DNA of 64,000 nucleotides from Aplectana chamaeleonis (GCA_029168955.1 JAPDOI010000156.1:1034501-1098500); one strand, 5' to 3'. Positions 42,208-53,499 are shown, counted from the stretch's first letter. The notes: a model not told the origin generated them from the sequence alone. Numbers and translations are program-made.

Positions 42208-44645
42208 TTAAGCAACAACAGCAGTTTGGCGGGTGAAGTCAATCTCGGGCATTCGCATTGGAATCTCATACAGAGTGTCGTCCGCTTCGTCGCGATCCTG
42301 CATAGCATGTATCCGCCTGGAAGATGGCATTTCAGAAGGGTAAACTTGACGTTTTTTTTGCTAAGTATGCTCACCTTTGGTTTCGTTGAATGTTCTTCCT
42401 AACAATGAACTCCTGATCGTCCTGATCCCAGAATGTGTTCAGCGGAGGCGCTGAAAGAAAAGTGGGTTTGTGAGACCGTTTAGGTTGCGAATCTTGTAGC
42501 AGCTTGAGGACCACGGTTAGGCTCGCAGAGGATGCACAAGAAATAAGTAAGACAATAGGGCACTCTTTCGGATTAGACGACCCTCCGGAGTTAAGCGCCA
42601 TGAAAGTATGAACCATTCCTGCGTGACCCACCACGCGGTTGGTAACATTGATCCGCTTGGAGTTTCCGGAGCAAACCAAATCATTTGACGGCTTCAGTGG
42701 TTTAAAGGCCGGGCCCGTGAAGAAATTAAATTTCAAAATTTTCTGCGGAAACGGGGCGTATGCCAGAGGTAGTGCCAAGAAACTTGAGAAAACTGCGGAA
42801 AAACAGTCTTCAAGTTATTACACCCATTTCAGCGAACCACCGTGTCACGAAAGTGTGTCCGCCGTGTATGTTTTAGCCATCGTAAACGTAGTCTTCGAAA
42901 TTCACGTGTAAATAGCGGCACTCTGGCCACGATTTTCCTGCTGTGGATACCGCTATCCCTGGCTTCAAGGCTGTTTTTTGGAAGCAAGGACTAAAACTTT
43001 GTGAAAAGTCTAGAAGGGGCTCAGCTAGGCAAACATAATCAATCTAATACCCGGATTCAGATAGTTCCAAAATGTGACAGTCCCTTGCCTTTAATGTCAT
43101 GGTGCCCTGCTATGGTGGGTCGTCTAATCCGAAAACGGTAATTGCTGATTGTATTCTAGGGACGTCGGACTCGATTATAGGTTTTAAATGTTACTGCTCG
43201 CTACCAACAAAAGATATGTACTTGTATATTAACGCGTTCGCACAAGATTTTCTGTTTTGAAAAATTGGTAATTTTCTATCCTTGACGGGCGACACCCGAG
43301 ATTTTTTTACAGAAATGAAGAAAAACTCTGGTAACAGTAGCTTGATAGTGCTATGAATTGTTGTTGTTTTGTCAACTCAGCAGAATTATGACAGAATACC
43401 GCTATCGCAGAGCCTCATTGCCGCTTGAAACGTTTATTGCCAAAAGTGGCTCGAAATCTGCAAAAGTTCGTGAAAGTTCGTAAGGGAAAAGTGTCTTCCA
43501 AAAAACTCGCAGAACTTGCGTCTTGAACTTTTGCTCTCTGGTGAGCTTTCGGTGCATAGCACCTTCCTCAGACCTCAAACACCTAGATTATAGTAGCGCT
43601 GAAATCGTTGTTACGGCTGACTGGCCTGGTTTGTCGCTGTTGTGACTGTGACCATTGAAATAAAACGGTTACACCAGAGAGAAACAACCGTAATGAATTG
43701 CGCGACGTACTTCGAATCATTGCGTGATGTAGGTGTCCGTTATGATAGGAGTGCCACAGCGTCTCTGGCTATTTAAGAGCGCCAAAGCGGTGTGATGCCG
43801 TTTATTCGTGGTTGCGGCTCACAGTCACAACAGCGACAAACCAGGCCAGTCTGCCTTAACAACGATTCCAGTGCTGCAATAATCGATGTGTTTCAGGTCT
43901 GGACTTTCAGAGGTGAGCTTCACACCAACTTCTTTGAGTCCATTCTGCTCCTCCAGCTTCAACGAAACAGCCATTACATTGTCCTACTCACGTCGCTGTC
44001 TACTCCGCTGTCTCTCCTTCCGTCGTCGTTCCTTTCTTGCCTCTTTGGCGGCCTGACGAGCCGCTTCACGAGCTGCCTCTCGTGCTGCAGCACGTGCTGC
44101 CTCTCGTGAGCTCACTTGTGGCACCGTTCTCTCAACCTTCTCTATAGGTTGAGGTCGCATCTCGGGCCGCACTTCTTGTCGCACTTCCTTCGCTTCGACA
44201 TTGTTTTTCTCGTTGTAGTTTCGAACAGACTGGTCTGCAAGGCAGTGCATTAGTTGGCTAACTGAAGATTCGGATTGGATTTCAGAAAGACGTTGCATAC
44301 GTTTTAATGCAGTCATCACATTTGGCTTTGACACTGCTTTGGTTTCTTTCTCTTTGTGTTCTTCCTCTGATGACTGTGCGGTTGAGGTCGAAGAAACAGA
44401 ATACCTGCGACTGAACTCGATGCTTGAGCTGTAGTGACAGATGCCCCGAACGGGCACTTTACGAATGAAAATACTCACTCTACACTATTTGGCGCTTGAT
44501 TAGAAACAGATTTCTGAAACTTGGTAGTATCTCCAATGCTAGCTAGTCTTAGCGTATCGAATTTTTTCTAACTCACATTGAACGCTCTTGACACTGGCTT
44601 ATCTGAAGAAATTTTCGAGTTTTTCTTGCTATGAGTACAACCCAT
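42208..44645 (-). CDS. Predicted myristoylated/palmitoylated MGC protein
   Basis: Minus-strand exons 44645-44577, 44513-44479, 44410-43992, 42450-42375 and 42316-42208 join with consistent phases (0, 2, 1, 2) to 235 residues. TTTTCAG ends five bases before the ATG, as expected of a spliced-leader acceptor. The N-terminus MGCTHSKKNSK fits the N-myristoylation rule (Gly2, Ser6) with a palmitoylatable Cys3 and following Lys, the membrane-anchor layout of Src-like kinases and other signalling adaptors. Residues about 50-130 are charged and Ser-rich; about 136-174 form a long Ala/Arg/Glu helix (REAARAAAREAAREAARQA, then KERRRKERQRSRQRR), a probable coiled coil with a basic end. The C-terminus has NTFWDQDDQEFIVRKNIQRN and ends TAVVA. 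No enzyme domain is seen; a membrane-anchored adaptor is my inference. The 1.5 kb third intron holds mobile elements; further exons there cannot be excluded. Confidence 0.78.
42562..43141. mobile_element. Possible inverted-repeat element in intron
   Basis: CTTTCGGATTAGACGACCC near 42567 is mirrored by GGGTCGTCTAATCCGAAAA near 43120. Only about 20 bases of terminal repeat are clear. Located in the long intron of the MGC protein gene. Confidence 0.45.
43540..43930. mobile_element. Inverted-repeat element in intron
   Basis: Left arm GAAATCGTTGTTACGGCTGA, CTGGCCTGGTTTGTCGCTGT and TGTGACTGTGA; right arm TCACAGTCACAACAGCGACA, AACCAGGCCAGTCTGCCTTA and ACAACGATTCC. Arms about 100 bases, loop about 160. 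It lies in the third intron of the MGC protein gene, ending about 60 bases from exon 3. Confidence 0.75.
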
Positions 44646-44650
44646 GAATA

Positions 44651-44658
44651 CTGAAAAG
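44651..44658 (-). promoter_or_regulatory. Probable spliced-leader acceptor of the MGC gene
   Basis: The minus-strand sequence CTTTTCAG is followed after five bases by the start codon. No upstream exon is needed to supply a start. This arrangement is characteristic of nematode trans-spliced messages. Confidence 0.55.
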
Positions 44659-44677
44659 ATAGCATCAGTCTTTTGGC

Positions 44678-44869
44678 TTAAATGCAGTGTTCACGATGGA
44701 ATGAATGGGCGTGCTGGCTGTTCAATATTCTCGATTATGCATGATCATTAGAGAATGTTAAGCTCTTTCATCGGCTAGAACCAGTTACAGTATCCTCTAT
44801 CATTGTCAGTAGCTAAAGATAATGAACAGCCATCACGCCTATTCATTTTATCGTGAACACTGATTTTGA
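44678..44869. mobile_element. AGGCAGTGTTCACGAT-family element next to the MGC gene start
   Basis: TTAAATGCAGTGTTCACGAT at the left is mirrored by ATCGTGAACACTGATTTTG at the right, and the arms continue (GAATGAATGGGCGTGCTGGC against ATCACGCCTATTCATTTT). The right TTAA border is mutated. It lies about 20 bases upstream of the gene's trans-splice acceptor, inside the presumed promoter or outron. Confidence 0.8.
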
Positions 44870-45329
44870 ACACTATTTGGCCACTTTGGGAATCTCGGCT
44901 GCTCACGCCTTGTTCAGGCGATCAATCAATGCACAACGTTGACCCTATGCCGGAGTGTACGCACCAGCGCAGAATGGGATAATCTCTGCACATTCGTTGT
45001 TTCGACTCAACCGAGACAGCCTGGTCAGGTATACGACCGCCAGCATAAGCCCGTAATCAGAAAGAAAGGGTGTAACCCACCAACTAATAGACAGACTGTG
45101 AAATGAACATTACCAGGTAAATGCCCACATACTCAGTTTGTACACAGAGCTTATTAAGTCTTTATCAGACTAATCACATTGCACAACCTATAAGACCCCC
45201 GTCGAGTGCGAGTATGGAGCTTCGGGGGTCCGTTCTGCTCGTAAACAAATTATACGTATGGATCAAACGTGTTCAGGTTGGTTTTGCACGTAAACATGTT
45301 TTGTCCTTTCGACAGGCATGTTTTATGCC
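44870..45329. other. No gene recognised
   Basis: No supported coding, repeat or RNA signal. Confidence 0.4.
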
Positions 45330-46520
45330 CCGGTCATAGTTGGATGAGCCGACGTCTCCAGCCCGGTCGATACACACAGAATGCATTGGAAATGGGTTGC
45401 AAAAATCACTCGGTGTACCCCTCCAACACCCGCCCCCCAACACCCATCCGGTCAATACGTATGAACAACATGGTGATGTGAAGCTGAGAAAATCACTGTG
45501 TATCCCTCTAACACCCCCACACACCCCCAGCACCCCCAACACCCACCCGGTCGATACTTATGTTTAAAATAATGGAGTGAGGTGCAGAAAATCACTAGGT
45601 GTATCCAACGCGGTCGTTATCCATGCTATACGTGGATGACGGCGGATGAGAAAATCACCGGGTGGGCGGACCAATGATAAAACATTGCGTATCACTAGAA
45701 AGCTATCCACACTGCTACCTCCGTTTTTTCACTATGCTCTCCTTCACTATTTCTCTGAACAGGTGCAATCCTGTTGGCCACGTAATCATCGTCATCACAT
45801 CCGGTGGGCTCTAGTCGGATACAGCGGGTGATTTTCTCAGCCTCACCATGTTGTTCGTACGTATAGACCGGGCTGGTGTCGGCGGGTGTTGAGGGTGTCG
45901 GAGGGATACACCGGGTGATTTTTGCATCCAATTTCCAATGCTGTGTGTATCGATCGGGCTGCATACGCCGGCTCATCCAACTATGACCGGGGCCTAATGC
46001 ATGAATATCAACCACGTCGGCCACACCGGATGATTTTTATAACCTGACCCTATCATTCTCTTCATACGCATCGACCGGGCTGATGTCGGCGGGTGTTGGT
46101 CGGTGTTGGGGGGTGTCGGCGAGACACACCGAGCGATTTTTGCATCCCATTTGTAATGCTTTCTAAACTCTGGTACCGCCGTAGTGACCTGTTGATTTCG
46201 ATTATCACAGCGCGGAGCGGTGGTTTTTTCGTCGGAACCTCCTTATCACTAGTTATATTTCACCGAGGCCCACCGCTCCGCTGCTGGTATTGATCGAAAT
46301 CAACAGGTCACTACGGCGGTACCAGAGTTTATGTGTATCGACCGCGCTCGATTCGTCGGCTCAACCAACTGTGACAAGGGCCTCAGAGCTATTTGAGCAG
46401 ACATGTCCAGCCCGGTCTATACACACAAAAAGCATTGGAAATAATATGCAAAAAACACACACCGGCACCCCCAACACCCACCCGGTCGATACATATGATT
46501 AAAATGATGGGGTAAGGTTA
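45330..46520. repeat. Cluster of CCGGTCGATAC-type repeat blocks, both orientations
   Basis: Blocks such as GCCCCGGTCATAGTTGGATG followed by CCCGGTCGATACACA and ATGCATTGGAAAT..TTGCAAAAATCAC appear at 45330 (forward), 45840-46000 (reverse), 46040-46160 (reverse) and 46330-46520 (forward), with C-rich CACCCCCAACACCCACCCGG text between. A further piece is at 49380-49500. It looks like an inverted, partly tandem arrangement of one dispersed repeat. Confidence 0.6.
46172..46323. mobile_element. Inverted-repeat element (152 bases)
   Basis: TACCGCCGTAGTGACCTGTT and GATTTCGAT are mirrored by ATCGAAATCAACAGGTCACT and ACGGCGGTA, with inner mirrored CGGAGCGGTGG / CCACCGCTCCG. A related copy is at 47494-47640. 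Confidence 0.85.
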
Positions 46521-46559
46521 AAAAAATCACCCGTTTTGGCCGACATGGTTGATATCCAT

Positions 46560-47415
46560 GATCGCAACTGTCGAAATAATAGCAAAGTCTTCTGTAGCTT
46601 GCCAACCGAGTATAGTACAGATTCAGGTGGCTAACGTTCTCGCGGTGTCGCCTCCTTCGGAGCCTGGAAGTCGAGAACATTAAGGCAACTACTCGATCAA
46701 ACGCTATTTCATCTTACAGAGTTTCAACCAGTAGATAACCAGACTACCCACGGAGCAACATATGCAACGTAAGAATGGACCAACCTTGGACTGTGAGCCG
46801 ATTCGCTCAACTAGTCCCCCTTAGATCGACACAGACGGAGAGGAATGATCCAATACTGAATGGATTCAAATATCAATCGCAAGGAAGAGTGCATCGCAGT
46901 CACTCAAGAGTTGTCATTGTACTTTGAATTGCGTGGGTTTGGGGACACGGATCAGCCACAGGCAGTATCTTGAGGTAATTAGTTCGCCACAGGATGTACC
47001 TTGAAGTGATTAGTCCACCACGGGCAGTATCTTTATGTAATTAGTGCTGTATATAAGGCTATCTGTCTTAGTCCCTGGTATTGGCTCATTCCTCTCCGTC
47101 TGTGTCGATCTATTGGCTCATTCCTCTCCGTCTTTGTCGATCTGAGGGTGACTAGTCGAGCGTCTCGACTCACAGTCCAAGGTTGGTCTATTTTTCCGTT
47201 GCATATGTTGCTTCGTGGGTAGTCTGGCTACCTACTGAATGAGAATCTGGTAAATGAAATAGCGCTTGATCAAGTAGTTTCCTGAATTTCTTCTCGATTC
47301 CCAGGCTCCGAAGAAGGCGACAGCGCCGAGACGTGAGCCAAATAAATCTGTACATACTATACTCAGTAGGCAAGCTACAGAAGATTTAGCTATTATATCG
47401 ACTGGTTAATGATTT
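46560..47415. mobile_element. Foldback element (about 850 bases)
   Basis: CTTCTGTAGCTTGCC, GGTGTCGCCTCCTTCGGAGC, AGACTACCCACGGAGCAACA and CCAACCTTGGACTGTGAGCC on the left are mirrored on the right by GGCAAGCTACAGAAG, GCTCCGAAGAAGGCGACAGC, TGTTGCTTCGTGGGTAGTCT and ACTCACAGTCCAAGGTTGG. Arms about 300 bases. The loop contains three diverged tandem units with GCAGTATCTT.A.GTAATTAGT (46960-47045). Confidence 0.8.
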
Positions 47416-47493
47416 TTCTTGTGATTTATGAAGGCAGGTTCAAACAGCTGCAGGAGCGTCTATGGAATTCTTCAATTAGACTCCGGAAAACCC

Positions 47494-47640
47494 CTATTGA
47501 CCTGTGGATTTCGGTTATCACCAGCAGCGGAGCGGCGAGCCTCGGTGAAATATAACCAGTGATAAGGAGGTTCCGACAAAAAAGCCACAGCTTCGCGCTG
47601 TGATAATCGAAAACAGGAGTTCACTTGAAACGAACCAGAG
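47494..47640. mobile_element. Second copy of the 46.2 kb inverted-repeat element
   Basis: Contains TTGACCTGTGGATTTCGGTT, CAGCGGAGCGGCGAGCCTCG, GATAAGGAGGTTCCGACAAA and GCGCTGTGATAATCGAAA, each matching the 46172-46323 element; orientation of the core is inverted relative to it. Confidence 0.65.
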
Positions 47641-48260
47641 TCTACTTTGGCATGCACCAATAATGTTTTAAACCTGTCGGTCATGAGAAATGTCGTTGAA
47701 ATACACCATGCACCACTGTCGCCCCTGCTCGCTATTGGCGCCAGTTTTGCATCTGAAGTGGAGTTCTGCTTTGAGGGGACGCAAAAAAGCGCCAGGAGTA
47801 TTAAATGACATCCACTTAAGGAGAGGGGTGGGAGGAGCGAATCCTACAGAACAATCGAGACCTCTCGACTCGTAATGGTGAATGGTCGAGCCCTATCCCA
47901 GTAGAGGTTCTCAACGTATTGCCGCACCCAGAACGAAATGAGGAAAAGACTGGATCAAGAAGTTAGAATCGGAATACGTCAGTCGCCACCAGGGGTGTGC
48001 ATAATTAGACTAAAGAGTAACGAATTTAACGACTAACGGGCTTTTCGGGTGTTACGTCTAACGACTAGCGACTAACGAAATAATAAAAAAAATTTAAGCA
48101 ATCCCAGAATTCGTTAGAAAGTCAATAGTCATTAACATCGTGCTCCAACCCATTTATTACATTAGGAAGTCTACAGCAATGGAAGTAGGACCTGGTGAGC
48201 AGAGTGAGGACCGAATATTCGAGTTCGAATAAATATTCAAAATTTTCGAACGAATTTTTA
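47641..48260. other. No gene recognised
   Basis: No supported signal. Repeated ACGACTAACG / GACTAGCGACTAACG words at 48020-48080 form a short low-complexity stretch. Confidence 0.4.
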
Positions 48261-48261
48261 T

Positions 48262-48612
48262 TCGAACATTCGAATATTCGAAAAGTGTGAATATTCGAAC
48301 ATTATTCGAATTCGATTATTCGCAAAAGGTGAAAATTCGAACATTATTCGAATTCGACTATTCGCAAAAGTTGAATATTCAAGTATTATTCGAATTCGAC
48401 TATTCGGAAAAGATGAATATTCGAATCTTATTCGAATTCGACTATTCGGGAAAGGTTAATATTCGAATATTATTCAAATTCGACTATTCGGAAAAGGTGA
48501 ATATTCGAATATTATTCGAATTCAACTATTCGCAAAAGGTGAATATTCGAACATTATTCAAGTTCGATTATTCGCAGAGGTGATTATTCGAACGTTATTC
48601 GAATTTGAATAC
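48262..48612. repeat. 42-base minisatellite, about eight units
   Basis: Units of AATATTCGAACATTATTCGA plus ATTCGACTATTCGCAAAAGG recur every 42 bases. Because 42 is a multiple of three and the unit lacks a stop in one frame it reads as a 14-residue repeat (FEFDYSQKVNIRTL), which I do not take as a protein. Similar ATTCG-rich text recurs at 60160-60290. Confidence 0.9.
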
Positions 48613-48630
48613 CCGAGCTGATTTAACATA

Positions 48631-49139
48631 AATTCTGTAAAAAAGGGGTCTCCCAAGCAGAAGTGGTTTGGTTAGCGTTACAAATGCTTCAACAAAAAGG
48701 GAACGATAGGAAAGCGGAATGAGGAGAGTCTACGAAAAATGAACAATATCCTCCAAGAACTCTTTTCTTTTTCGAAACTTCCAAACAGCGGAAACAAACC
48801 GTTGTGGTTCTCTATGAGGAAGCGCTTTTGGCTCCATAAAGGACTTTGATTATGTGAGTGCCGATAAAATATGTATATATGCATGTGAACCTTATAGCTA
48901 TCATTAAAAGGGGAGATGATGTTAAATTGTTTTAGGGAACCAGTCAATTCTTCCTCGTAAAATACCACAACGGTTTGTTTCCTGCTGTTTGGAAGTTTCG
49001 AAAGAAAAAGAGTTCTTGGAGGATATTGTTCATTTTTCGTAGACTTTCCTCATTCCGCTTTCCTATCGTTCCCTTTGTTGAAGCATTTGTAACGCTGACC
49101 AACCCACTTCTGCTTGGGAGACCCCTTTTTTACAGAATT
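48631..49139. mobile_element. Inverted-repeat element (about 510 bases)
   Basis: AATTCTGTAAAAAAGGGGTC and TCCCAAGCAGAAGTGG at the left are mirrored by CCACTTCTGCTTGGGA and GACCCCTTTTTTACAGAATT at the right. Arms are about 170 bases and nearly identical, so it is probably young. No coding capacity. Confidence 0.88.
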
Positions 49140-49620
49140 GTTCACTTTTTCTTGATATTACGCTGTACTATCCCATGCAAGAATTTCGAACAAAGACCTC
49201 TTCATCTCCCCACTAGATCAGTCCTCTTTCTGTGGTCACAAGAATCAATGACTCCTAAAAAATGAATGATATCCATGATATCGTTCCACATAATTCATTC
49301 ATATTGATCGCGTCAGCCACACCTGGCTACACCGGGTGTTATTTGCACCTTCCATGTTTTTCATACGAATCGAACGGGTCGGCCACGGTGATTTTCTCAA
49401 CCAACTCTGACAGGGACCTTAGGCCCCGGTTATAGTTGGTCGCCCAGACGTAGCCAGCCCGGTCGATAATCATGAAAGCCTGCTGGCCTACAGCCGGATG
49501 CAGAATCTGCCTGCAGTTCTTCGCTTTCAAATGAAACTAACTTAAAACCGGGACAGTCAGAAACTACCTTCCATTCCATCTGGACACTTTCACATCAGTG
49601 GAACAAAGCAGTTTTACATT
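49140..49620. other. No gene; fragment of the CCGGTCGATA repeat
   Basis: 49380-49500 resembles the 45.3-46.5 kb repeat blocks (GCCCCGGTTATAGTTGG, AGCCCGGTCGATAATCATG). No exon recognised. Confidence 0.4.
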
Positions 49621-49624
49621 CTCA

Positions 49625-49868
49625 TTATTTCGTTTCCGTTGCCCCATTCCTTCGCAGAACAGCCGCTTCGATTCCATGAATCTGATATGAAAAAGCTCTG
49701 CTGAGCTGCGAATGGAGATAGTTCTAACAATTGTGGTGAGCCCGGAGCGCTCACCAGATTTGGCTTTGATTCGCCATCGCGCAACGCCCTGATCTCAGTA
49801 TCAGGGTCCAGAGTAAACGTAGGAAGACCGTTCTTTTTGCATTTGATATACTTTAGAAAGGTGAAGAA
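49625..49868 (-). CDS. Last two exons of an unknown minus-strand gene
   Basis: Exon 49868-49755 (38 codons) follows a TTTTTTGAACAG acceptor and ends at CTG|GTGAGC. Exon 49681-49625 follows ATATCAG and ends at TAA. Joined in phase 0 they encode FFTFLKYIKCKKNGLPTF, then LDPDTEIRALRDGESKPNL and IHGIEAAVLRRNGATETK. The 73-base intron, exact phase and balanced composition argue for real coding sequence. The upstream exons are not found before the satellite that begins at 50.29 kb, so the remainder may lie beyond it. I do not recognise the family. Confidence 0.6.
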
Positions 49869-50289
49869 CTGTTCAAAAAATGGTCCGGAATGGTAACCCG
49901 AGATTCGAGAAAAAGTGTCCAAACCACGTCATTATGGTCGAAAAAATGTTCATCTCCTTTTCTTTTTTCAGTTGGCGTTCACGATCTTGTTGGAACACTT
50001 ATCGTTGAGCTAGAGAGCTCATTTTTGGCCAGGGAGCTGGTTTTGTTTGCACCTAGCTCCTGTCAAATTTTGAAGTTTGTAGCTCAATTTTTGCGGAACC
50101 TTAAAATTGAGGGTCAAGAAAGACAAAAACACGTAAACATGTTATTATAAACCATCCGACGTTTACTTATTCGTAAAAATGAACTAGTGAAATAAACACC
50201 GTTACTGATAGGCTTTTGCTCAGGATTTGACGGGGCAACGCTTCAATCAATACGGCGGGATCTCGGGAGTACTTTTTGGAACGCCGCAC
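49869..50289. other. Presumed intron or spacer
   Basis: No splice-consistent exon was found. A TTTTTTCAG on the plus strand at about 49970 is followed by an open frame with no motif. Confidence 0.35.
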
Positions 50290-52450
50290 CATGTGACTCA
50301 GAAGTGCGCCACAGAACGCCGTAGGTAGTGTGCGGGACCCCAGCAGAAGTGCGAAAGACGCCGTAGAAAGTGTGCGGGACCCAAGTGGGAGTGCGCCGGA
50401 CGCCGTAGAAAGTGTGCGGGACCCAAATGGGTGTGCGCAGAACGCCGTAGAAAGTGTGTGGGACCCAAATGGGTGTGCGCAGAACGCAGTATAAAAAGTG
50501 CGGGACCCAAGTGAGGGTGCGCCGGACGTCGTAGAAAGTGTGCGGGACCCAAATGAGAGAGCGTCGGACGCCGTAGAAAGTGTGTGGGACCCAAATGGGT
50601 GTGCGCGGAACGCCGTAGAAAGTGTGCGGGACCCAAGTGGGAGTGCGCCGGACGCCGTAGAAAGTGTACGGGACCCAAATTGGTGTGCGCAGAACGCCCT
50701 AGAAAGTATGTGGGACCCAAATGAGAGTGCGCCGGACGCCGTAGAAAGTGTGCGGGACCCAAATGGGTGTGCACAAAACGCTCTAGAAAGTGTGTGGAAC
50801 CCAAATGAGAGTGCGCCGGACGCCGTAGAAAGTGTGCGGGACCCACGTGGGAGTGCGCCGAACGCCGTAGAAAGTGTGCGCGACCCTAGTGGGAGTGCGC
50901 CGGACGCCGTAGAAAGTGTGCGCGACCCTAGTGGGAGTGCGCCGGACGCCGTAGAAAGTGTACGGGACCCAAATGGGTGTGCGCAGAACGCCGTAGAAAG
51001 TGTGCGGGACCCAAGTGGGAGTGCGCCGGACGCCGTAGAAAGTGTGCGGGACCCAAATGGATGTGCGCAGAACGCCCTAGAAAGTGTGTGGGACCCAAAT
51101 GAGTGCGCCGGACGCCGTCGAAAGTGTGCGGGACCCAAATGAGAGTGCGCCGGACGCCGTAGAAAGTGTACGGGACCCAAAAGGGTGGGCGCAGAACGCC
51201 GTAGAAAGTGTGAGGGACCCAAGTGGGAGTGCGCCGGACGCCGTAGAAAGTGTTCGGGACCCAAGTGGGTGTGCGCAGAACGCCCTAGAAAGTGTGTGGA
51301 ACCCAAATGAGAGTGCGCCGGACGCCGTCGAAAGTGTGCGTGACCCAAATGAGAGTGCGCCGGACGCCGTAGGATGTGTGCGGGACCCACGTGGGAGTGC
51401 GCCGGACGCCGTATAAAGTGTGCGGGACCCAAATGAGAGTGCGCCGGACGCCGTAGAAAGTGTGCGGTGACAAAGTGAAAGTGCGCAAGACGCCGTAGAA
51501 AGTGAGCGGGACCCAAATGAGAGAGCGTCAGACGCCGTAGAAAGTGTGCGGTACCCAAGTGGGAGTGCGCCGGACGCCGTAGAAAGTGTGCAGGACCCGA
51601 ATGGGAGTGCGCCGGATGCCGTAGAAAGTGTGCAGGACTTAAGTGAGAGTGCGCCGGACGCCTAGAAAGTGTGCGGGACCCAAATGAGAGTGCGCCAGAC
51701 GCCGGAGAAAGGGTGCGGGGCCAAAGGGGGAGTGGGCCGGACGCCGTAGAAAGTGTGCAGGACTTAAGTGAGAGAGTGCGCCGGACGCCGTAGAAAGTGT
51801 GCGGGACCCAATGAGAGTGCGCCGGACGCCGTAGAAAGTGTGCGGGACCCAAATGAGAGTGCGCCGGACGCCGTAGAAAGTGTGCGGGACCCAAATGGGT
51901 GTGCGCAGAACGCCCTAGAAAGTGTGTGGAACCCAAATGAGAGTGCGCCGGACGCCGTCGAAAGTGTGCGGGACCCAAATGAGAGTGCGCCGGACGCCGT
52001 AGAAAGTGTGCGCGACCCTAGTGGGAGTGCGCCGGACGCCGTAGTAAGTGTACGGGACCCAAATGGGTGGGCGCAGAACGCCGTAGAAAGTGTGCAGGAC
52101 ATCAGTGGGAGTGTGCAAGATGTAACAGAATGTGCGGTGGACATTAGTGGGAGTGTGCAGCACCTCATAGAAAGTGTGTATGACATCAGTGGAAGATTGC
52201 AGGACATTCGTGGGAGTGTGCAGGACATTAGTGGGAGTGTGCAGCACCTCATAGAAAGTGTGTAGGACATCAGTGAAAGGGTGCAGGACATTAGTGGGAG
52301 TGTGCAGGACATCATAGAAAGTGTGCAGGACATCAGAAGGATGTGCAGGACATCAGTGGGCGTGTGAAGGACGTCAAAGAAAGTGTGCAGGCCATCAGCT
52401 GGAGTGCGCAGGACGTCACAGAAGGGGGGGCAGGACATCAGTGGGTTTAC
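50290..52450. repeat. 42-base satellite array 1, grading into 21-base units
   Basis: From 50290 to about 52095 the unit is 42 bases: GCCGTAGAAAGTGTGCGGGA plus CCCAARTGRGAGTGCGCCGG. Two classes alternate irregularly, one with GAGAGTGCGCCGGAC and one with GGGTGTGCGCAGAAC. The two halves of the unit are themselves similar (GAAAGTGTGCGGGACCC and GAGAGTGCGCCGGACGC). From about 52095 to 52450 the array changes to 21-base units such as AGTGTGCAGGACATCAGTGGG. Stops are missing in several frames only because 42 is a multiple of three. Confidence 0.95.
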
Positions 52451-52504
52451 TTTCACCTAACACCATCAGGCATAAATCATGTTAGAAAGGAAACCTTTCG
52501 GAAA

Positions 52505-53155
52505 AATAAATGAAATTCCTGAAAGTTTAGGTTCCTGGCAAAAGTAAAGATTTGGCATGGCCATAGAAATATACTCAGTTAAAGAGGGAAAACAAAGAAA
52601 AATAAAAAAAGGTTTTGAAATATTCCTGAGAACGATTTGGCGTAGAATATATTGTTTTTCGGGGAATGAAGTGAAATAGTTGAAAGTATGATTTGGCAGT
52701 CGAGTTTGAACCAACTATCGATAAGAGTTGTGCAAAACGAGAGATTGCCTTGTCTGTGCTTATCCGTAGAACATATCAAAGCGAAATCACGCGTGTTGAT
52801 TTTACATAACCTAATACGTGAAGACCGCCGCATTACAGCTCCTGAAAAAGTCTTGATGCTTCCCATTTCACGCGTGATTTTGCTTAGATATGTTCTACGG
52901 ATAAGCACAGACAAGGCGATCTCTCATTTTGCACAACTCTTATCAATAGTTGGTTCAAACTCGACTGCCAAATCATACTTTCAACTATTTCACTTCATTC
53001 CCCGAAAAACAATATATTCTACGCCAAATCGTTCTCAGGAATATTTCAAAACCTTTTTTTATTTTTCTTTATTTTCCCTCTTTAACTGAGTATATTTCTA
53101 TGGCCATGCCAAATCTTTACTTTTGCCAGGAACCTAAACTCTCAGGAATTTGTTT
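52505..53155. mobile_element. Inverted-repeat element (about 640 bases)
   Basis: AATTCCTGAAAGTTTAGGTT, CCTGGCAAAAGTAAAGATTT and GGCATGGCCATAGAAATATA on the left are mirrored on the right by TATATTTCTATGGCCATGCC, AAATCTTTACTTTTGCCAGG and AACCTAAACTCTCAGGAATT. Arms are near 290 bases and nearly identical. Inserted between satellite blocks. Confidence 0.9.
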
Positions 53156-53499
53156 TTGAATTTGGATGCTAATAAGCAAGTACCATTTATTGCAGAAAAA
53201 ATCAGTAGGCTGGTGAAGAAGGAAGAGGGAGCACTCAAAATGGGGTTGTGTGAATGACCTTACGAAACTGAAAAGCAGCCTGGCAACATGACCTGACATG
53301 ACTCACATAACATCTCAAACTTTCTGCTTGCTATGCTTGTCATCCTTACACTTTTACAAAAGTTTTGCAAGGTGTTCTCTCCTGCGCAAATTCCGGGGCA
53401 TAATTTCTCGGATGACTAGCATCGAGTCTGGGCTCCTGCTCACTCTACGGGGTGGTCTTCACAACTTTTCGGATGAGCAGAAACGGGTCCCAAACACCT
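53156..53499. other. No gene recognised
   Basis: Spacer between the foldback and the 255-base repeats. No convincing exon. Confidence 0.4.

Noticed and set aside
48287..48583. A 98-codon frame with FEFDYSQK repeats
   Set aside because: It is the translation of the 42-base ATTCG minisatellite; the same stop-free property explains it.
50167..51978. A 603-codon minus-strand open frame and its companions on the other strand
   Set aside because: It is a 42-base tandem repeat that happens to lack stops in several frames on both strands. No start context, no splice sites, no codon-position bias seen.
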